From assembly GCF_019175385.1 (NCBI RefSeq), contig NC_083342.1:116746376-116810375 (forward strand): a DNA stretch of 64,000 nucleotides, in the 5' to 3' direction. Shown here piece by piece: positions 23,130 to 34,751 of the stretch (positions are counted from its first letter, which is position 1; each line of letters opens with the position of its first letter). The position numbers and the translations under genes are program-made. The stretch comes from Lycium barbarum (lineage: Eukaryota > Streptophyta > Magnoliopsida > Solanales > Solanaceae). The notes beneath the pieces were generated by a model, which had not been told where the DNA came from, searched no databases, and saw only the letters and a list, made by a program, of their open reading frames with translations.

Positions 23130-24260
23130 TTTAGAGGAACTTATTGATTTCTTTAGGCATAGCTACACTTTTGCTAATTACATTTTGTAGCTACAGTAAC
23201 GTGTATTTAAAATCGGTTGTATTTTCGTTGTATTCAATTCAGATGTATTCGTGAATTCATTCGTAACAACTGTATTCAACTTATTGTATTTAAATTCGAT
23301 TGTATTCAAACAACATAAATGCAAAAAATTACAGGGATATTCAGCTGTATTCAAAATTCACTGTATTCATTTGTATACAAAAAAAAAATCCTTCTAAATA
23401 CAAGCGAAAAATACATAAAGAAACACTCTATTTTACGCTAAAAAATAACGAATACACTCAGATATGAGATACAATAAAAAAAATACACTAAGATATGAGA
23501 TACAAGAAAAACAAAATACACTCAGATATGAGATACAAGAAAAAAAATACACTCAGATTTGAGATATAAGAAATAAAATACACCGCCGGAGATTTTTTCA
23601 TTGCCAGTGACGACACCGTCGTCCAGTAAGGATCCAACTAAAACCATTTCTTTCCATGTATTCAACACAAAAACAAATACATCTCAAGCAACAACAATGA
23701 TAAATATTCAGATCTGAGAAATACATACAGATCTCAGCAAATACACTCAGATCTGAGAAGAAGAGATTAAAAGTACGGTCTGTTGGGTCCCACCTTAATG
23801 CTTTCCGCTTTTTTGAAGACATGGTTGGCTTCAGAGGCTCTAAAGAAAAATCTAGTTAGTAGGTGAACCAAGTCGATCGTTTTGTTTTTAAAAATAAACT
23901 AAAGCCGAGTTTTCTTCAATTGATACAATTACGTGTAAGAGAATGATTAGTAGCTTTATTATCATAAAGATAAAGGGAAGACTAGCGTTTTTAGTCCTAG
24001 AATTGTTGAAGATGACCGGCGGTGGAGGCGGCTAGCTCCGTCGAAGATGACTGGTGACGGCTGGCCGACATAAGAGAGAGTGAAAAAGGAGACAGAGTTG
24101 AGGAAGAAGAGAGAGGGGTTTGAGGGAAAAGATTGATACAATGGAATAAGAGGAGATGAGTTTTGAATTAGTTATCTTGTGTAATTGAAATACAACAATT
24201 AGCTACTAGATGTATGATTTGAGCATATTTAACCTTCAATTAACTCAAATGTGTATCTTT
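23130..24260. repeat. AT-rich repeat region with GTATTC words and a 4-copy tandem
   Basis: TGTATTC/TTGTATTCAA words recur through 23200-23370. A tandem repeat of 31-33 bases, AATACACTCAGATATGAGA then TACAAGAAA, occurs four times at 23451-23582. AGATCTGAGAAATACA units follow at 23708-23762. From 24010 two GATGACnGG...GGC segments and purine-rich text follow. It looks like a non-autonomous transposon but no terminal repeats could be fixed. No gene is supported. Confidence 0.5.
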
Positions 24261-25139
24261 TTTAAAAAAAATATATAAAAACTATATTATATTTAGACTA
24301 TTTTGAAATACCGTTCTCCTGATAGTACTATCTTAACATAATACATGTTTAGTTAAACGATGTAACTGTTAATAATAAGTGAAATTTAACTAATCTACAT
24401 AGGAAAGCACAAGTTGAAGAAGCATCGCGAGAGACATGCAAGAAATCAAAGGATTGAATCTCGATGTAGCCTGTAATGAAAGATCGAAAGTGGACCGAAA
24501 GGCCGTAGGGCCTAGCTTAAATAAAAAAAAAATTGAGGCCATACGGTCTTCCATGAAATTCCTCTACGGATTTCATTAATTGTCTCTCAAATTTTTGTTT
24601 GATGTCAAAAGGGAAAGTTTAGCTATCAATTCTCTGTTTTTGAAGAGAGAGAATGTTTCTTGTCTCTTGTCAGGTAATATCAAATGTAAAGATTTGATGC
24701 TATAACTATTTTACAATAAATATAGTGCATTAGGTACAACCAAGAAAATCACATTTATAACTTCTACTAACAATAAACGATGAGTTAATGCCTAAAGTAC
24801 CCTTAGTAATAATTAACAGTCAATTTAGTTTAATGAGTTTTTTAGTTATTGGATCAAAATAGCTCACATTGCTTAACTAAAGGTTAAAATTGTTCAGTCG
24901 GATAACATAGAGACTAAAACAACAATATAGGGACTAAAAACACCATTTTCCCTTTAATGAATTAAAATTTAAATATATTTAAGCAGATATAAAAAGGATC
25001 AAAATCAAATTATAATTATTTGCAAAATTAAAAGCAAAAATTTCCATTACGCTAATTTGAATATTGGTCCATTTGTAGTATTTTCACATCATTCTAAACT
25101 AAAAAGAAGTGTGGACTTTAATTTTTGACGCGGAGTTTA
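24261..25139. other. Intergenic, nothing recognised
   Basis: AT-rich sequence with no open frame of note, no RNA gene and no clear repeat boundaries. Confidence 0.5.
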
Positions 25140-25366
25140 GATTTCGCTCGAAAAAGTTTACATTTAGCTTGGCATATGTATCATAACATCTCACGAGTTA
25201 GACCTGACACGACAAACTTTCAACACTCAACATAATTTGAAAAATGACATAAATTTTAATTTCACTCGACAAACTTTACGCTTCATTCGGCATATATATG
25301 ATAACATCTCACGAGTTATGGGGGACACGACAAAATATTCAACACTCAACCTAATCTTAAAATTCA
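25140..25366. repeat. Tandem duplication, about 113-base period
   Basis: Two adjacent copies share ATAACATCTCACGAGTTA, GACACGACAAA and CAACACTCAACnTAAT in the same order, with moderate divergence. No coding content. A partial foldback arm (TTAAAGACCACAGATATGAG, GAACAATCCGTGC) follows at about 25495-25575. Confidence 0.65.
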
Positions 25367-25675
25367 TAGACAACTTATGCTGCATAATTTAATTCATACA
25401 AAAGCGAGACAACATTTCAGTTTCCAAAAATAAAATATTATTGAACTTATGCCCAGTGAAGCAAATCTGAATATTTTCGTTAAATGAGCTGCAAGAGCAA
25501 AAATTAAAGACCACAGATATGAGGGACAAAAAAATTAAGACCAATGAGTTTGAAGAACAATCCGTGCAAAAACTTCATTTTAGATTCCCACTCAAGAAAT
25601 ACAATAAAAATATTTCATGCGGTCATAGATGAAAAAGAAATGAAATTACTAATAAATAGAGTTGAACCTAGTAAG

Positions 25676-26098
25676 GAGCCGTTTGGATATGATTTCATCT
25701 CATGAGATGAAATCATGTTTGGACATGCAATTTGAATTTCTTAAGTTACAGTTTTTTTTATAAACATAAAAACCTCACAAGTTATAAAAACTATCAAAAT
25801 TTTCTCAATTCTTATGCAATCTTACCAAATGAGTAAATCATAGTTCATAATAAAATTAATACGCTACTAGAAGACCTTTTTAAAAAATACAACATCAATT
25901 GATCAAACTTTAGTTCAATAAAAAAGAAAATTTAACATGAATAGTAATGTAACTACTCTTTAATATAATCCTCCCACATGGTACGAACAATATTTCTACC
26001 AACTTATGGTTGATAAATTTATACCTTCTACCAAACATGGTACAAAAAATTAGTGCTGGGATATCCCAGCTTATACCATGCACCAAACGACCCCCAAA
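25676..26098. mobile_element. MITE, GATTTCATCTCATGAGATG family, copy 1
   Basis: Begins with GGAGCCGTTTGGATATGA and a TTTCATCTCATGAGATGAAA palindrome, ends CACCAAACGACCCCC. Its middle (from about 25745, ACATAAAA..., CATGAATAGTAATGTAACTA) is closely repeated at 50690-50930, showing that the two are copies of one element. The right end includes a second palindrome CTGGGATATCCCAG. No coding capacity. Confidence 0.6.
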
Positions 26099-26213
26099 GG
26101 ACAACTAAGGGTATTGAGGTAAAATCAAGTCGATTCTTGACGAATTTTTTCGTTAAGTCAAAGCACGTCCATATATAGGTAGCAATTTAAAGAAGTTTGG
26201 ACCCCTTTTCATG

Positions 26214-26461
26214 GAGTCCGTTTGGATTGGCTTATAAGTTGCTTATAAGCTGTTTTCAGCTTTTTTGAGTGTTTGACTGGCCAGCTTAAAGTCATTTTGT
26301 GCTTAAAATAAGCTCAAAAAAATAATTGAGCCCATTTGACTTAGCTTATCTAAAGCAGCTTATAAGCTGAAAACAACTTATAAGCCAAAAAAAATTAACT
26401 TATTTTTTTTAGCTTATAAGTCGTTGGCAGCTTATAAGCATAAGCCCATCCAAACAGGCTC
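26214..26461. mobile_element. Harbinger-like MITE, copy 1 (TSD ATG)
   Basis: Terminal inverted repeats GAGTCCGTTTGGATTGGC and GCCCATCCAAACAGGCTC; subterminal CTTATAAGC words. Three-base duplication ATG at 26211-26213 and 26462-26464. Five copies of this family are in the window, each with its own 3-base duplication. Confidence 0.82.
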
Positions 26462-26598
26462 ATGGTCTAGCCCGTTTGACCCAGATTAATGGGACACGAG
26501 TCCATTTATTGACCAGGCCCACTTGTTTCATAGTTGGGCCGGATGACTTCTGCCATGACGGTCCAAAGCCTTTAACTCGCAGTTCAAATTCTTTCTTA

Positions 26599-26759
26599 GA
26601 GTCTGTTTGGATTGGCTTATTTAGGCATTTTCAAGCCAAATAGCTTTTAAGCACTTTTAATGGTGTTTGATTTGAGTAAAATAAAAATGTGTTATCAAAA
26701 AAATAAAAATAAATCAAAAGTCATATAAGCCAAAAGTTATAAGCCCATTAAAACGGGCT
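26599..26759. mobile_element. Harbinger-like MITE, copy 2, diverged (TSD TTA)
   Basis: Starts GAGTCTGTTTGGATTGGC and ends TAAGCCCATTAAAACGGGCT; TTA lies on both sides (26596-26598 and 26760-26762). The internal sequence is shortened and AT-rich compared with the other copies. Confidence 0.6.
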
Positions 26760-27476
26760 TTAATAGTCTCGAGAATTAAGTTCATAGTTGCTTTAATGAT
26801 AGTTGACTGCTAAGTTGATGCAGACTTAAGATCGCAGATTTCTGTGGGTTCAACTATTCAGATTTTTTGTGTTAAATTTTTTGTATTTTTAAGATTATAA
26901 GTTCATATCTATTACTTGTTAAAATTTAAAACTTTAGTGTATTCTTACACATAAATTTATTCTTTATGTTAAAATAGTGGGTTCATATGGACCCAATAGT
27001 GCAATGCCCTCTAAATATGCATAAATAAAGATAAATAAATAAATAATACAAGTTCTATTTGGTTAAATGTAATTTTTCAGTTTGGCAAAAAAACAAAAGG
27101 TACGAGATTTGCTTTAAACACCAATAAAGCAAACCTTTTAGGTGCAAAATGAAAGTTTTATTAGCAAATAAGTTAAGAAATTTAGTTCACAAAGTCATTT
27201 TAAGCTAAATTTTACACACCCAACTTGCTATAAATAAGTGAAGAAATTTGCTAAAGCAACGTAAATGCAACCTTCTTAGGTGCAAAACTGCAACTCAATT
27301 GATTGATTAAAGCAAACTTGATTATCCACAAGATTAGCATGATCATTACACTTTTTAGTTCATGGGACTCATGCACTTTTTTCTTCTTTAACTGAACAAC
27401 TTTGCTAATAATAGAAAAATAAAAGGGGCCCCTCAGCAAAAGATTCCAAAATATGTAAGTTTCCTATTGCTACTAA

Positions 27477-27688
27477 GAGCTCGTTTGTATTGGCTTATAA
27501 ATTGCTGAAAACAGCTTATAAGCTATTTTTAGTTTTTTTAGGTGTTTGACTAGTCAGCTTAAAGTCATTTTGTGCTTAAAATGAGCTCAAAAAAATAATA
27601 GGGCCCGTTTAGCTTAGCTTATCTAAAGCAGCTTATAAGCTGTTTTCAGCTTATAAGTTGCTTTTTTTAAGTCCATCCAAATAGGCTC
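27477..27688. mobile_element. Harbinger-like MITE, copy 3 (TSD TAA)
   Basis: Starts GAGCTCGTTTGTATTGGC and ends GTCCATCCAAATAGGCTC. TAA flanks at 27474-27476 and 27689-27691. First of three TIR elements lying almost end to end. Confidence 0.78.
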
Positions 27689-27697
27689 TAAGTCGTA

Positions 27698-27958
27698 CGC
27701 CCTCTATTCCATAATAAGTGATGCTTTTAGATATGCATACACTTTAGGAAATTGTTCACTCTTAGAAAATTATGACTATTTTTACTAACTTACCGTTAAT
27801 TAATGCCTAGAAAAAGAAAAGCTATTTAATGATTTTTTATTATAAATAAGGGTAAGTTTGGAAGAATAAGATCAATTTCTTCTTGAATTCTAACACACTA
27901 TTTATTTGAAACGAAATGAAAAAAATCTAAAACACCACTTATTATGAAATAGATGGAG
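27698..27958. mobile_element. Stowaway-type MITE, copy 1
   Basis: CGCCCTCTATTCCATAATAA at the left and its inverse TTATTATGAAATAGATGG at the right form the terminal repeats, flanked by TA at 27696-27697 and 27959-27960. TA duplications and a CTCCCTCCGT-like end are the Tc1/mariner Stowaway pattern. Length 261. Confidence 0.8.
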
Positions 27959-27971
27959 TATTATTTACTTA

Positions 27972-29320
27972 GGGCCTGTTTGGAAAGCCACCCAGATAAT
28001 TGGAATTGGATATAATTGGGTGTAACTACACAGTTTGACCTGTTTGTTTGACCAAGTAATTACATTGTTAGGTGGAATTTGGGTGTAATTGAGAGGGTGT
28101 AATTACACTCTCCAATTCTCAAAAAGGGAGGGGGGGGGGGGGGGGGGGGGGGGCTAAGAATGGGTGTAATTACACCCTGTAATTACAAAGTTATTTTTTA
28201 GTTTATTTTATTTTATTTTAATTTCTTTTCTTTTTAATTTATATTATTTAGTTTCTTTTTAATTTTATTTTAATTTCTTTGCTTTTCTAATTTGTTTTTT
28301 TTATTTCTATTAATTATTATTTTTTTATTTTTTATTTTCACTTTTTAATTATTTTTATTTTTTTAAAAATATATTTTTCCTTTTATATTATTTATATTTC
28401 ATTTCCTTTCTTCTCATTCCCAACCGTTACTTCTTGTGGTTCCATGTAATTGCTCGTATTTTTTATTTTTTTTATTTTATTCATTTAGCATAACCGTATT
28501 ATTATTCTAATTTTTGAATCTACATCTCTTAATATTAGAAAGAATGAGTCATTAACAAACTTGGCATATAATGAGTGACGTTGTTAAAGTAAAATTTCGT
28601 TGTGAATGTGCTTATAGACTTATATTTTTCCTTTCTTTTGCATTATAGGAATATTTATTTATGTTTGTTGGAACTTACTTATGTAATGTTGGAATTTGAC
28701 ATAAGAGTATTATGTTAAAAAAAGTTCTTTTAGATTTTGAATTTAGTTTATTTTTTCGACTTTAATTTATTTGCTTTAGTACTATTGACTTTTTATTTCA
28801 CATTACTTGTTTTTTATTTTTCACTTACAATTGATAGGATTTTTGTTAAACATTTGAATAATGTTGTGACATTATATTTATAAATATTCTTTTTTTTTTC
28901 AAACATCCAATCCCATGATGTTCTCACAAAAACAACATGCTTTTAAGTTTTAAAATCAATAAAAATAAAAATATTATTAATTTGAAATTATATATCAACT
29001 ATTTTTTACAATATTAGTTACAAATATATAATTATTAATTAACATATTTTCAAGAAACAATGTGTTATTAAATAGCTAATTTAATATAATTTATAAAGGC
29101 ACATATTTTTTAAATATATTTTTTTTTATAATTAAGTTTTCTTTTTAAATTAAACTAATTATGTAATTACACTTGTGCAACTAAACAAATCGCTTGTAAT
29201 TACATTATGACAAACAAACAGATCATTATAATTATTAGGCTGTGTAATTACTAGGCTGTATAATTACTAGGGTAATAATTACACCAATTTCAATTACAAG
29301 GTGGCTTTCCAAACGGACCC
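27972..29320. mobile_element. PIF/Harbinger-like non-autonomous element, 1.35 kb (TSD TTA)
   Basis: Ends GGGCCTGTTTGGAAAGCCAC and GTGGCTTTCCAAACGGACCC are inverted repeats; TTA is duplicated at 27969-27971 and 29321-29323, the classic Harbinger target. Subterminal GGTGTAATTACACC palindromes occur at both ends. The interior is extremely AT-rich apart from a run of 24 G at 28130-28153. No transposase frame is present. Its right end is about 400 bases upstream of the F-box start codon. Confidence 0.85.
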
Positions 29321-29658
29321 TTAGTCTATTTAACATTTCTATGAAAGCAATCAATGTCCATGTGTTATGCATCAAGAACACCACCTCCTGCTCCCCCCTA
29401 CCACCTGCGAATTAAACAAAGTCACGTCCTTCTAAACCCAGCTATCTCTGCACGTGGCACTCTCTCATTGGCTAAACCACCTCCCTACAACAAAACAAAA
29501 AAATTATACACACCGATAGATTGTGCGCCCCACAAATCTCATCTGCTGTGAACTCACTCTATTCCTTTCTTCCATCAGACTATACATACAGAACTTCCTG
29601 TATCTATAATATACGAGTAGTACAATATTTGCAGTCGTGCGTACAACACCACGTAGAA

Positions 29659-29676
29659 ATGGTGAAGTTGAGCTGA
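29659..29676 (+). promoter_or_regulatory. Upstream ORF 1 in the F-box leader (5 codons)
   Basis: ATG GTG AAG TTG AGC TGA, encoding Met-Val-Lys-Leu-Ser. It lies 64 bases before the main ATG. It matters only if the transcript starts upstream of 29659, which the sequence cannot prove. Confidence 0.5.
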
Positions 29677-29685
29677 ACCTTGGCG

Positions 29686-29742
29686 ATGTGCGAAAATCGA
29701 GGTAAAGATTACTGTCTACGTAATGCCTACGTCACCACCTGA
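29686..29742 (+). promoter_or_regulatory. Upstream ORF 2, overlapping the F-box start codon
   Basis: ATG at 29686 opens an 18-codon frame that stops with TGA at 29740-29742, 20 bases past the main ATG (29723) and in another frame. Ribosomes that start here cannot reach the main start without leaky scanning or backing up, so it would lower F-box protein output. Confidence 0.55.
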
Positions 29743-31839
29743 AGAAAACCCTAAATCATCATCGGCGCCGCCGGTGAGGAAACGGCGGTTGAGCTTATCG
29801 GAGATATGGTATAACAAGGATTCACAAGCGTTGAAGCAATTAGTGCTTCAAATGCGAGCTCAATCATCGGTTTCAAATTCAACTACTCCACCTTCTGAAT
29901 CCGAATTATCTGAAACCCTAACCCTAGACGACCCGGAACCGACCCGGTTCGGTTCCGGACCCGATTGTACGGCGTTGCTTTCTGATAAGTTGTTGCTGAA
30001 TGTGCTTTCCAAGGTTGAAGAGAAGCAGCATGTTTCGAATTCGTTGGTTTGTAAGCGTTGGTGTAAGCTCAGTGGGAAGTTGGTTAGGTCTATTAAGTTG
30101 TTAGACTGGGAATTCTTGGAATCTGGGAGGCTTAGTTATAGGTTTCCGGGTTTAATTGACATTGACTTAAGTCGAGCGTGTGTCGAATCCAGGAGGAATT
30201 CGGGGATTGTGATGAGTCATAGGCTCGTTTCGCTGCATTTGGGTTCGGGTTTTATTGATGGAGGGTTTGTTAGGAAAGAGGGGTTTTTGAGGAAAGATGT
30301 GGTTGATGGAGGGGTTAAGGTTTTAGTCGAGGGTTGTGTTAATTTAAGGAGAATAGTATTGATGAATGCAAGTGAAGAGGGGTTGAGTTGTTTGGGCGAA
30401 AAGTGTGAAACTTTGCAGGAATTGGAATTGTATTTCGTTGATGACTTTGCGTTTAAGGGGTTGTTTGGTTGTAGGAATTTGCAGATACTGAAATTGGTTG
30501 GTTGCATTGATGGATTGTATAATTCCATGGTTTCGGATATTGGGTTGACCATTTTAGCTCAAGGGTGTAAGCGTTTACTGAAGCTTGAGCTGGTCGGATG
30601 TGAGGGAAGTTATGATGGGATTAAAGCAATTGGACAGTGCTGTCAGATGTTAGAGGAATTGATACTTTGTGATCATAGGATGGATGGTGGGTGGTTGTCA
30701 GCTTTGTCATATTGTAGGAACTTGAAAACTTTGAAGCTTCAGTGTTGTAAGGTTTTAGATCCAAGTCCTGGCCCTGATGAGTACTTGGGTTCTTGTTCTA
30801 CTCTCGAGGAGCTACATTTACAGCAGTGTCAATTACGGGATAAGCAAGGTGTGAGAGCGTTGTTTCTGGTTTGTAGGACTGTCCGTGAGCTTGTCTTAGG
30901 GGACTGTTGGGGATTAGACAACACTATATTTGCTGCTGCAAGTGTTTGTCGGTATGCACACATTTTTGTTCTGTTTATGTATTGCGTATGCCAAGTACTA
31001 TGTATGTAACTTTAACAGATGGGTTATGAATTTAAAATTGATGTATTATAGTGTTTATGAGAGTGTAGAAATGGAAAATTCGCTGAATGAAAAGAAAAAT
31101 TTCATCTTTAACAATTGACTGAAAAACTTTTTAGCGAGAATTGCTCTGTTTGCAAACACACGAAGATACATGCCTATTCTTTAAAAGGATTTATATCCAG
31201 CCTTCAGAAGAGACTTCTATGGTCCTTTGATTATTAAAATTCTGTGTTATTAATCTCACAGAAAAGGAGGTCACTAATCAATGTTGACATGAGATAAATT
31301 ATAATCATTAAGTGCACAAAGTGTTCTATAATCAGTTTGAGACGTTACATTTCTTTCTATATTATCTCTATTCATATTTGGCTGTTTTTATTTAACGAAA
31401 AGAAATACCAACTGCAGTCAAGTTCAGCTTTTACGGCTAATTTGATGCAGAACATTTCCCTTTTAAACAGAAGATTGCATCTAGCTTGTCAATGAACTCT
31501 ATAAGTAGAACAATAACATAATAAATGTGCTGATACTTCCAAGATTAATGGAATTTATTTTTCTTCTCTAGGAGCTTGAGATTACTCTCTTTGGAAGGAT
31601 GCTCGTTGCTGACGACTGAAGGATTGGATTCAGTAGTTCAGTCATGGAAAGAGCTTGAAAGGCTAAAGGTAGTCGCATGTAACAATATAAAGGATAGTGA
31701 AATAACACCAGAACTAGCAACTTTATTTTCTGTTCTCAAAGAGCTAAAGTGGAGGCCAGATTCTCGGTCTTTTCTTTCATCAGGTCTTGAAGGGACTGGA
31801 ATTGGGCAGAAAGGTGGAAGATCGTTGCGGAGGAAGTAA
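29723..31839 (+). CDS. F-box/leucine-rich-repeat protein (At5g07670/At5g51370-like)
   Basis: Two exons, 29723-30951 and 31572-31839, joined at TGTCG|gtatgc...ctctag|GAGC, give 498 residues. The N-terminus is Pro/Ser-rich with a basic stretch KRR near 20-22. An F-box lies at about 84-125 ([27 protein letters not shown]); it should bind SKP1 in an SCF ubiquitin ligase. Cys- and Leu-rich repeats of the RNI type fill about 140-485 (for example [46 protein letters not shown]); these choose the substrate, which is unknown. The tail ends GGRSLRRK. The At5g07670/At5g51370/At5g51380 group has the same layout and similar size (recalled). The frame is intact, and the 620-base intron has good borders. 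An annotation without splicing would wrongly read on to 31009. Two upstream ORFs suggest translational control. Confidence 0.9.
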
Positions 31840-34334
31840 AGTGTGGACAAACTGATGCCGAGAAATTGATTCCTTTGTACACTTTGAGAGGTTTAGCCGT
31901 GCAAATATTGTGAAAATGCAAGTAATAACATTTAGCGGTTTTGGCATGTGTATTCCGTCAAAACTCCGAGGATGCTTTGGTAGATCTTTTGCTGGTTTAT
32001 AACCAATCGACCAATTATCTTTAGGTTTAGAACACTAAATTTTTCTCAGTTTTGTACATGGGTTAGCCTTTCCGTACCAAATACAGTGTTAGCTCTAGCT
32101 TTGTGTTTTAGATATTCACTTACTTCTTGCACAACTGGAGGATAATGTGTACGAGATTCTTAAATCTGATAACTGTACCGAATTTTCTAGGAATAAAGAA
32201 GGGAGTCATACACATTCTTTTTACACTGTTCCAGTTCATGTTTCATGTGGCATTGCTATTTTGAACTTCTGCTGTACTTTATCTTTCCTCTCATTAACGG
32301 AAGTTGGAATTCTTTCCGTCTAGGTGCTGGCTAGAGTATGCACTCTGATTTATTATCTCTACATGCAGGTGCTGGTTTGGATAGTCCCCCTTTTGTAAAG
32401 TTACCTTTACTTTCTAAACTTTGCATCCGACATGAATGATCTCACTATGAATCTTTGTATTTGTCAACCTTCTGATGAAGGCATGTAGTATTGCTCATGT
32501 AATTTGCTAATATCTTCTAGAACTACTGAGACAATTTTGAAAATGGACCTTTGCAAGTTTTCTTATTTCTTCCTAAAGTTTTCCAGTATATGAAATACAC
32601 TAATGAAATTGGGCCTTCTCAACTTCGAAATTATGCTGCAAAAGGAGGACAGCCAGAATTTTCCTACATTATACTTGACTCTGCCAAATCTCAGGCTGTG
32701 ATGATCTGAACCTCATGATGAAGCTGTGGACGTGGGACATGAGTGGTATCACTCTGAGCAGGTACTTTAAGGCCGTGTCCTGTATATGATCTTCTGGCAA
32801 ATGCCACAGGTTTCATTGTTTTTCTTTCCATCCGTTTTTTTGCTTCTCCCCAACTATGATGATTCCCCACACTATAATCCTATGAATAACAGAAAGAAAG
32901 GTAAAGTAGCCACAACATAATCTTGCAAGAAATACCACTGTAGTGATAGTTTCATACAGGATGGCAGCTAAAAAGCTTCTTGCTCTTACCTTATTGGAGA
33001 AAAAAGGTATTGAAGTGCATCTGAAGGCAATTTATGTATTTATTTCTTAAATTCTCTCTCCAATGCATTAAATCCGCAAGATAAGTTCTTTTGACAGAAT
33101 TGCTTTTACGTGGAATGACTTCATCCCTTCCAATACTAGTTGTCCACTGAGGAACTGTTTGCCTTACCACTGTGCTGTAACATCTCGGTGCTGCAGGTCT
33201 TCTATCTCTTCCAGCAAGCATGAATTTGCAATATCATATGCAATGACAATGGTGATTTTGTAGTCTTCCTTATTAAAAAAATGGTGATTTTGTAGTCTTG
33301 CCAGGTCTCTTCTTTTCTTCCTTTCCAATATTTTTTTCTATAATCAAGCAAAAATTTCTGTTGTCACCTAAGAGGATCTCCAAGAAGACTAAGAGTCGGT
33401 ATATTTTATGCCATTGCCTATATTTAGCTGGTACCTGGCCGAACTGAAGAGCTGTCCTTTTTGTTTCCAGTTATTTGCTTCCTCCACCGCCTCCACAGGT
33501 TTGGATGACTTCACGAAGGTTTTAGAAATTCAGCGCAGTTTATCCACGAAGGATTCTGCCTGCATTTAGGTGGTATGGTGGTTTCAATTAGGAATGAGTA
33601 AATGGTATCATGTGAAACTTGAGCAAATATATGATCATTGACTAAAATAAGAACTAGTTATACCATTTGAAAACCCGGGCGTCAATCATCAGTGATATAG
33701 TGTGTTTGATGCTTTAGCAAATATGTGATCATTGACTAAAAATAAGCAGCTACTTCTATTACAGTAACTTTTTATTACTCTTGTACAAGAAGCATTATAT
33801 ATAGGTAGAATGAATCTATGTGAATTTGTAAAATATTGACTGAGAATGTTAAAATTTGCTGTTAGATAGCATTCTAGATATCGAAAAACCCGTTCTAGGG
33901 TGTGTTGCACATGTTGCTCAAGTGATTGTAAGATGTGTTGTAGAGCTGTACAACTTTGCTTAACATGAGTTCCAGCTATGTCTTGTGCTCTTCGTGAGTG
34001 TTATTGAAGCTGCTTTCTTCTTATTTAGTTGCAGGACATGAAAGCTAATAAGTTATCCAGCTTTAACTGAGAGTTGTTAGGTGGTTCTTCAATGCGAGCC
34101 ACTAAGAAATGTTGAAATTTCCTATTGACTTCCTGAATTTTAATGATGGATTTGGGGAGTCTAAGTAAGTCACTGTTTGAGACGCGCTTGCTGGTAGTTG
34201 GAGTTTCTTGCTTCGAGTACCCTGAGGTCCAACCAAGTTGGCTTCTATCTGTCGGAGCTAATTGAGCCTTTTGCTTTTTTATAAATGGCGATATCCTCTT
34301 CTTACCATAACATAGAATTTGCCTCTTAAGTTTT
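31840..34334. other. 3' flank of the F-box gene, intergenic
   Basis: No second gene, RNA or well-bounded repeat was recognised. The first few hundred bases should be the F-box 3' UTR (several AATAAA-like and TTTGTA-rich stretches). The segment is less AT-rich than the transposon zones and might contain an unannotated non-coding transcript. A short repeat, AGCAAATATnTGATCATTGACTAAAA, occurs near 33624 and 33718. Confidence 0.45.
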
Positions 34335-34439
34335 GCTATGCTTACATTGTAGAACAGTTCTCATCATCAGCTATATTTACATCGTAGAACAGTTTTCATC
34401 ATCTGTTATGTTTACATCGTAGAACAGTTGTCATGTTTC
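34335..34439. repeat. Three-copy tandem repeat, 35-base period
   Basis: Three units share TACATCGTAGAACAGTT followed by TCATCATC or TCATGTTT. Differences between units are few. No coding meaning seen. Confidence 0.8.
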
Positions 34440-34751
34440 AACTGGGAAGAAGACGGGATCCAAGTGTATCATCTAGCAGCAGCTAGTTTTGCATCTCATA
34501 GTGTATTTTTACTATTCATTGGATCTACTGAAGTAGATGTATATCGGAAATTGATTCTTGCAACTGAAGTAGAATTAGATTTCCAAGGTGACGGATATAT
34601 TCGGTGAAAGATAATCTCGTCATTGGATTTGTAGGCTACTTGAAGGCAGGAAGCAATTATCAAGGATGTGAACTGAAATTTTCTTTTCTTAAACGGGCTT
34701 GCGCTTGTTGGTTACGCTATTTTCGCAAGTGAAATAGGGATGGAGCTATTA

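Noticed and set aside
23451..23582. Possible CRISPR-like array (four 31-33 base units)
   Set aside because: Units are contiguous with no unique spacers, and the context is a plant nuclear genome; it is an ordinary tandem repeat.
30217..30552. Antisense frame of 111 codons in F-box exon 1
   Set aside because: Shadow of a real coding exon; sense frame has clear F-box and LRR features.
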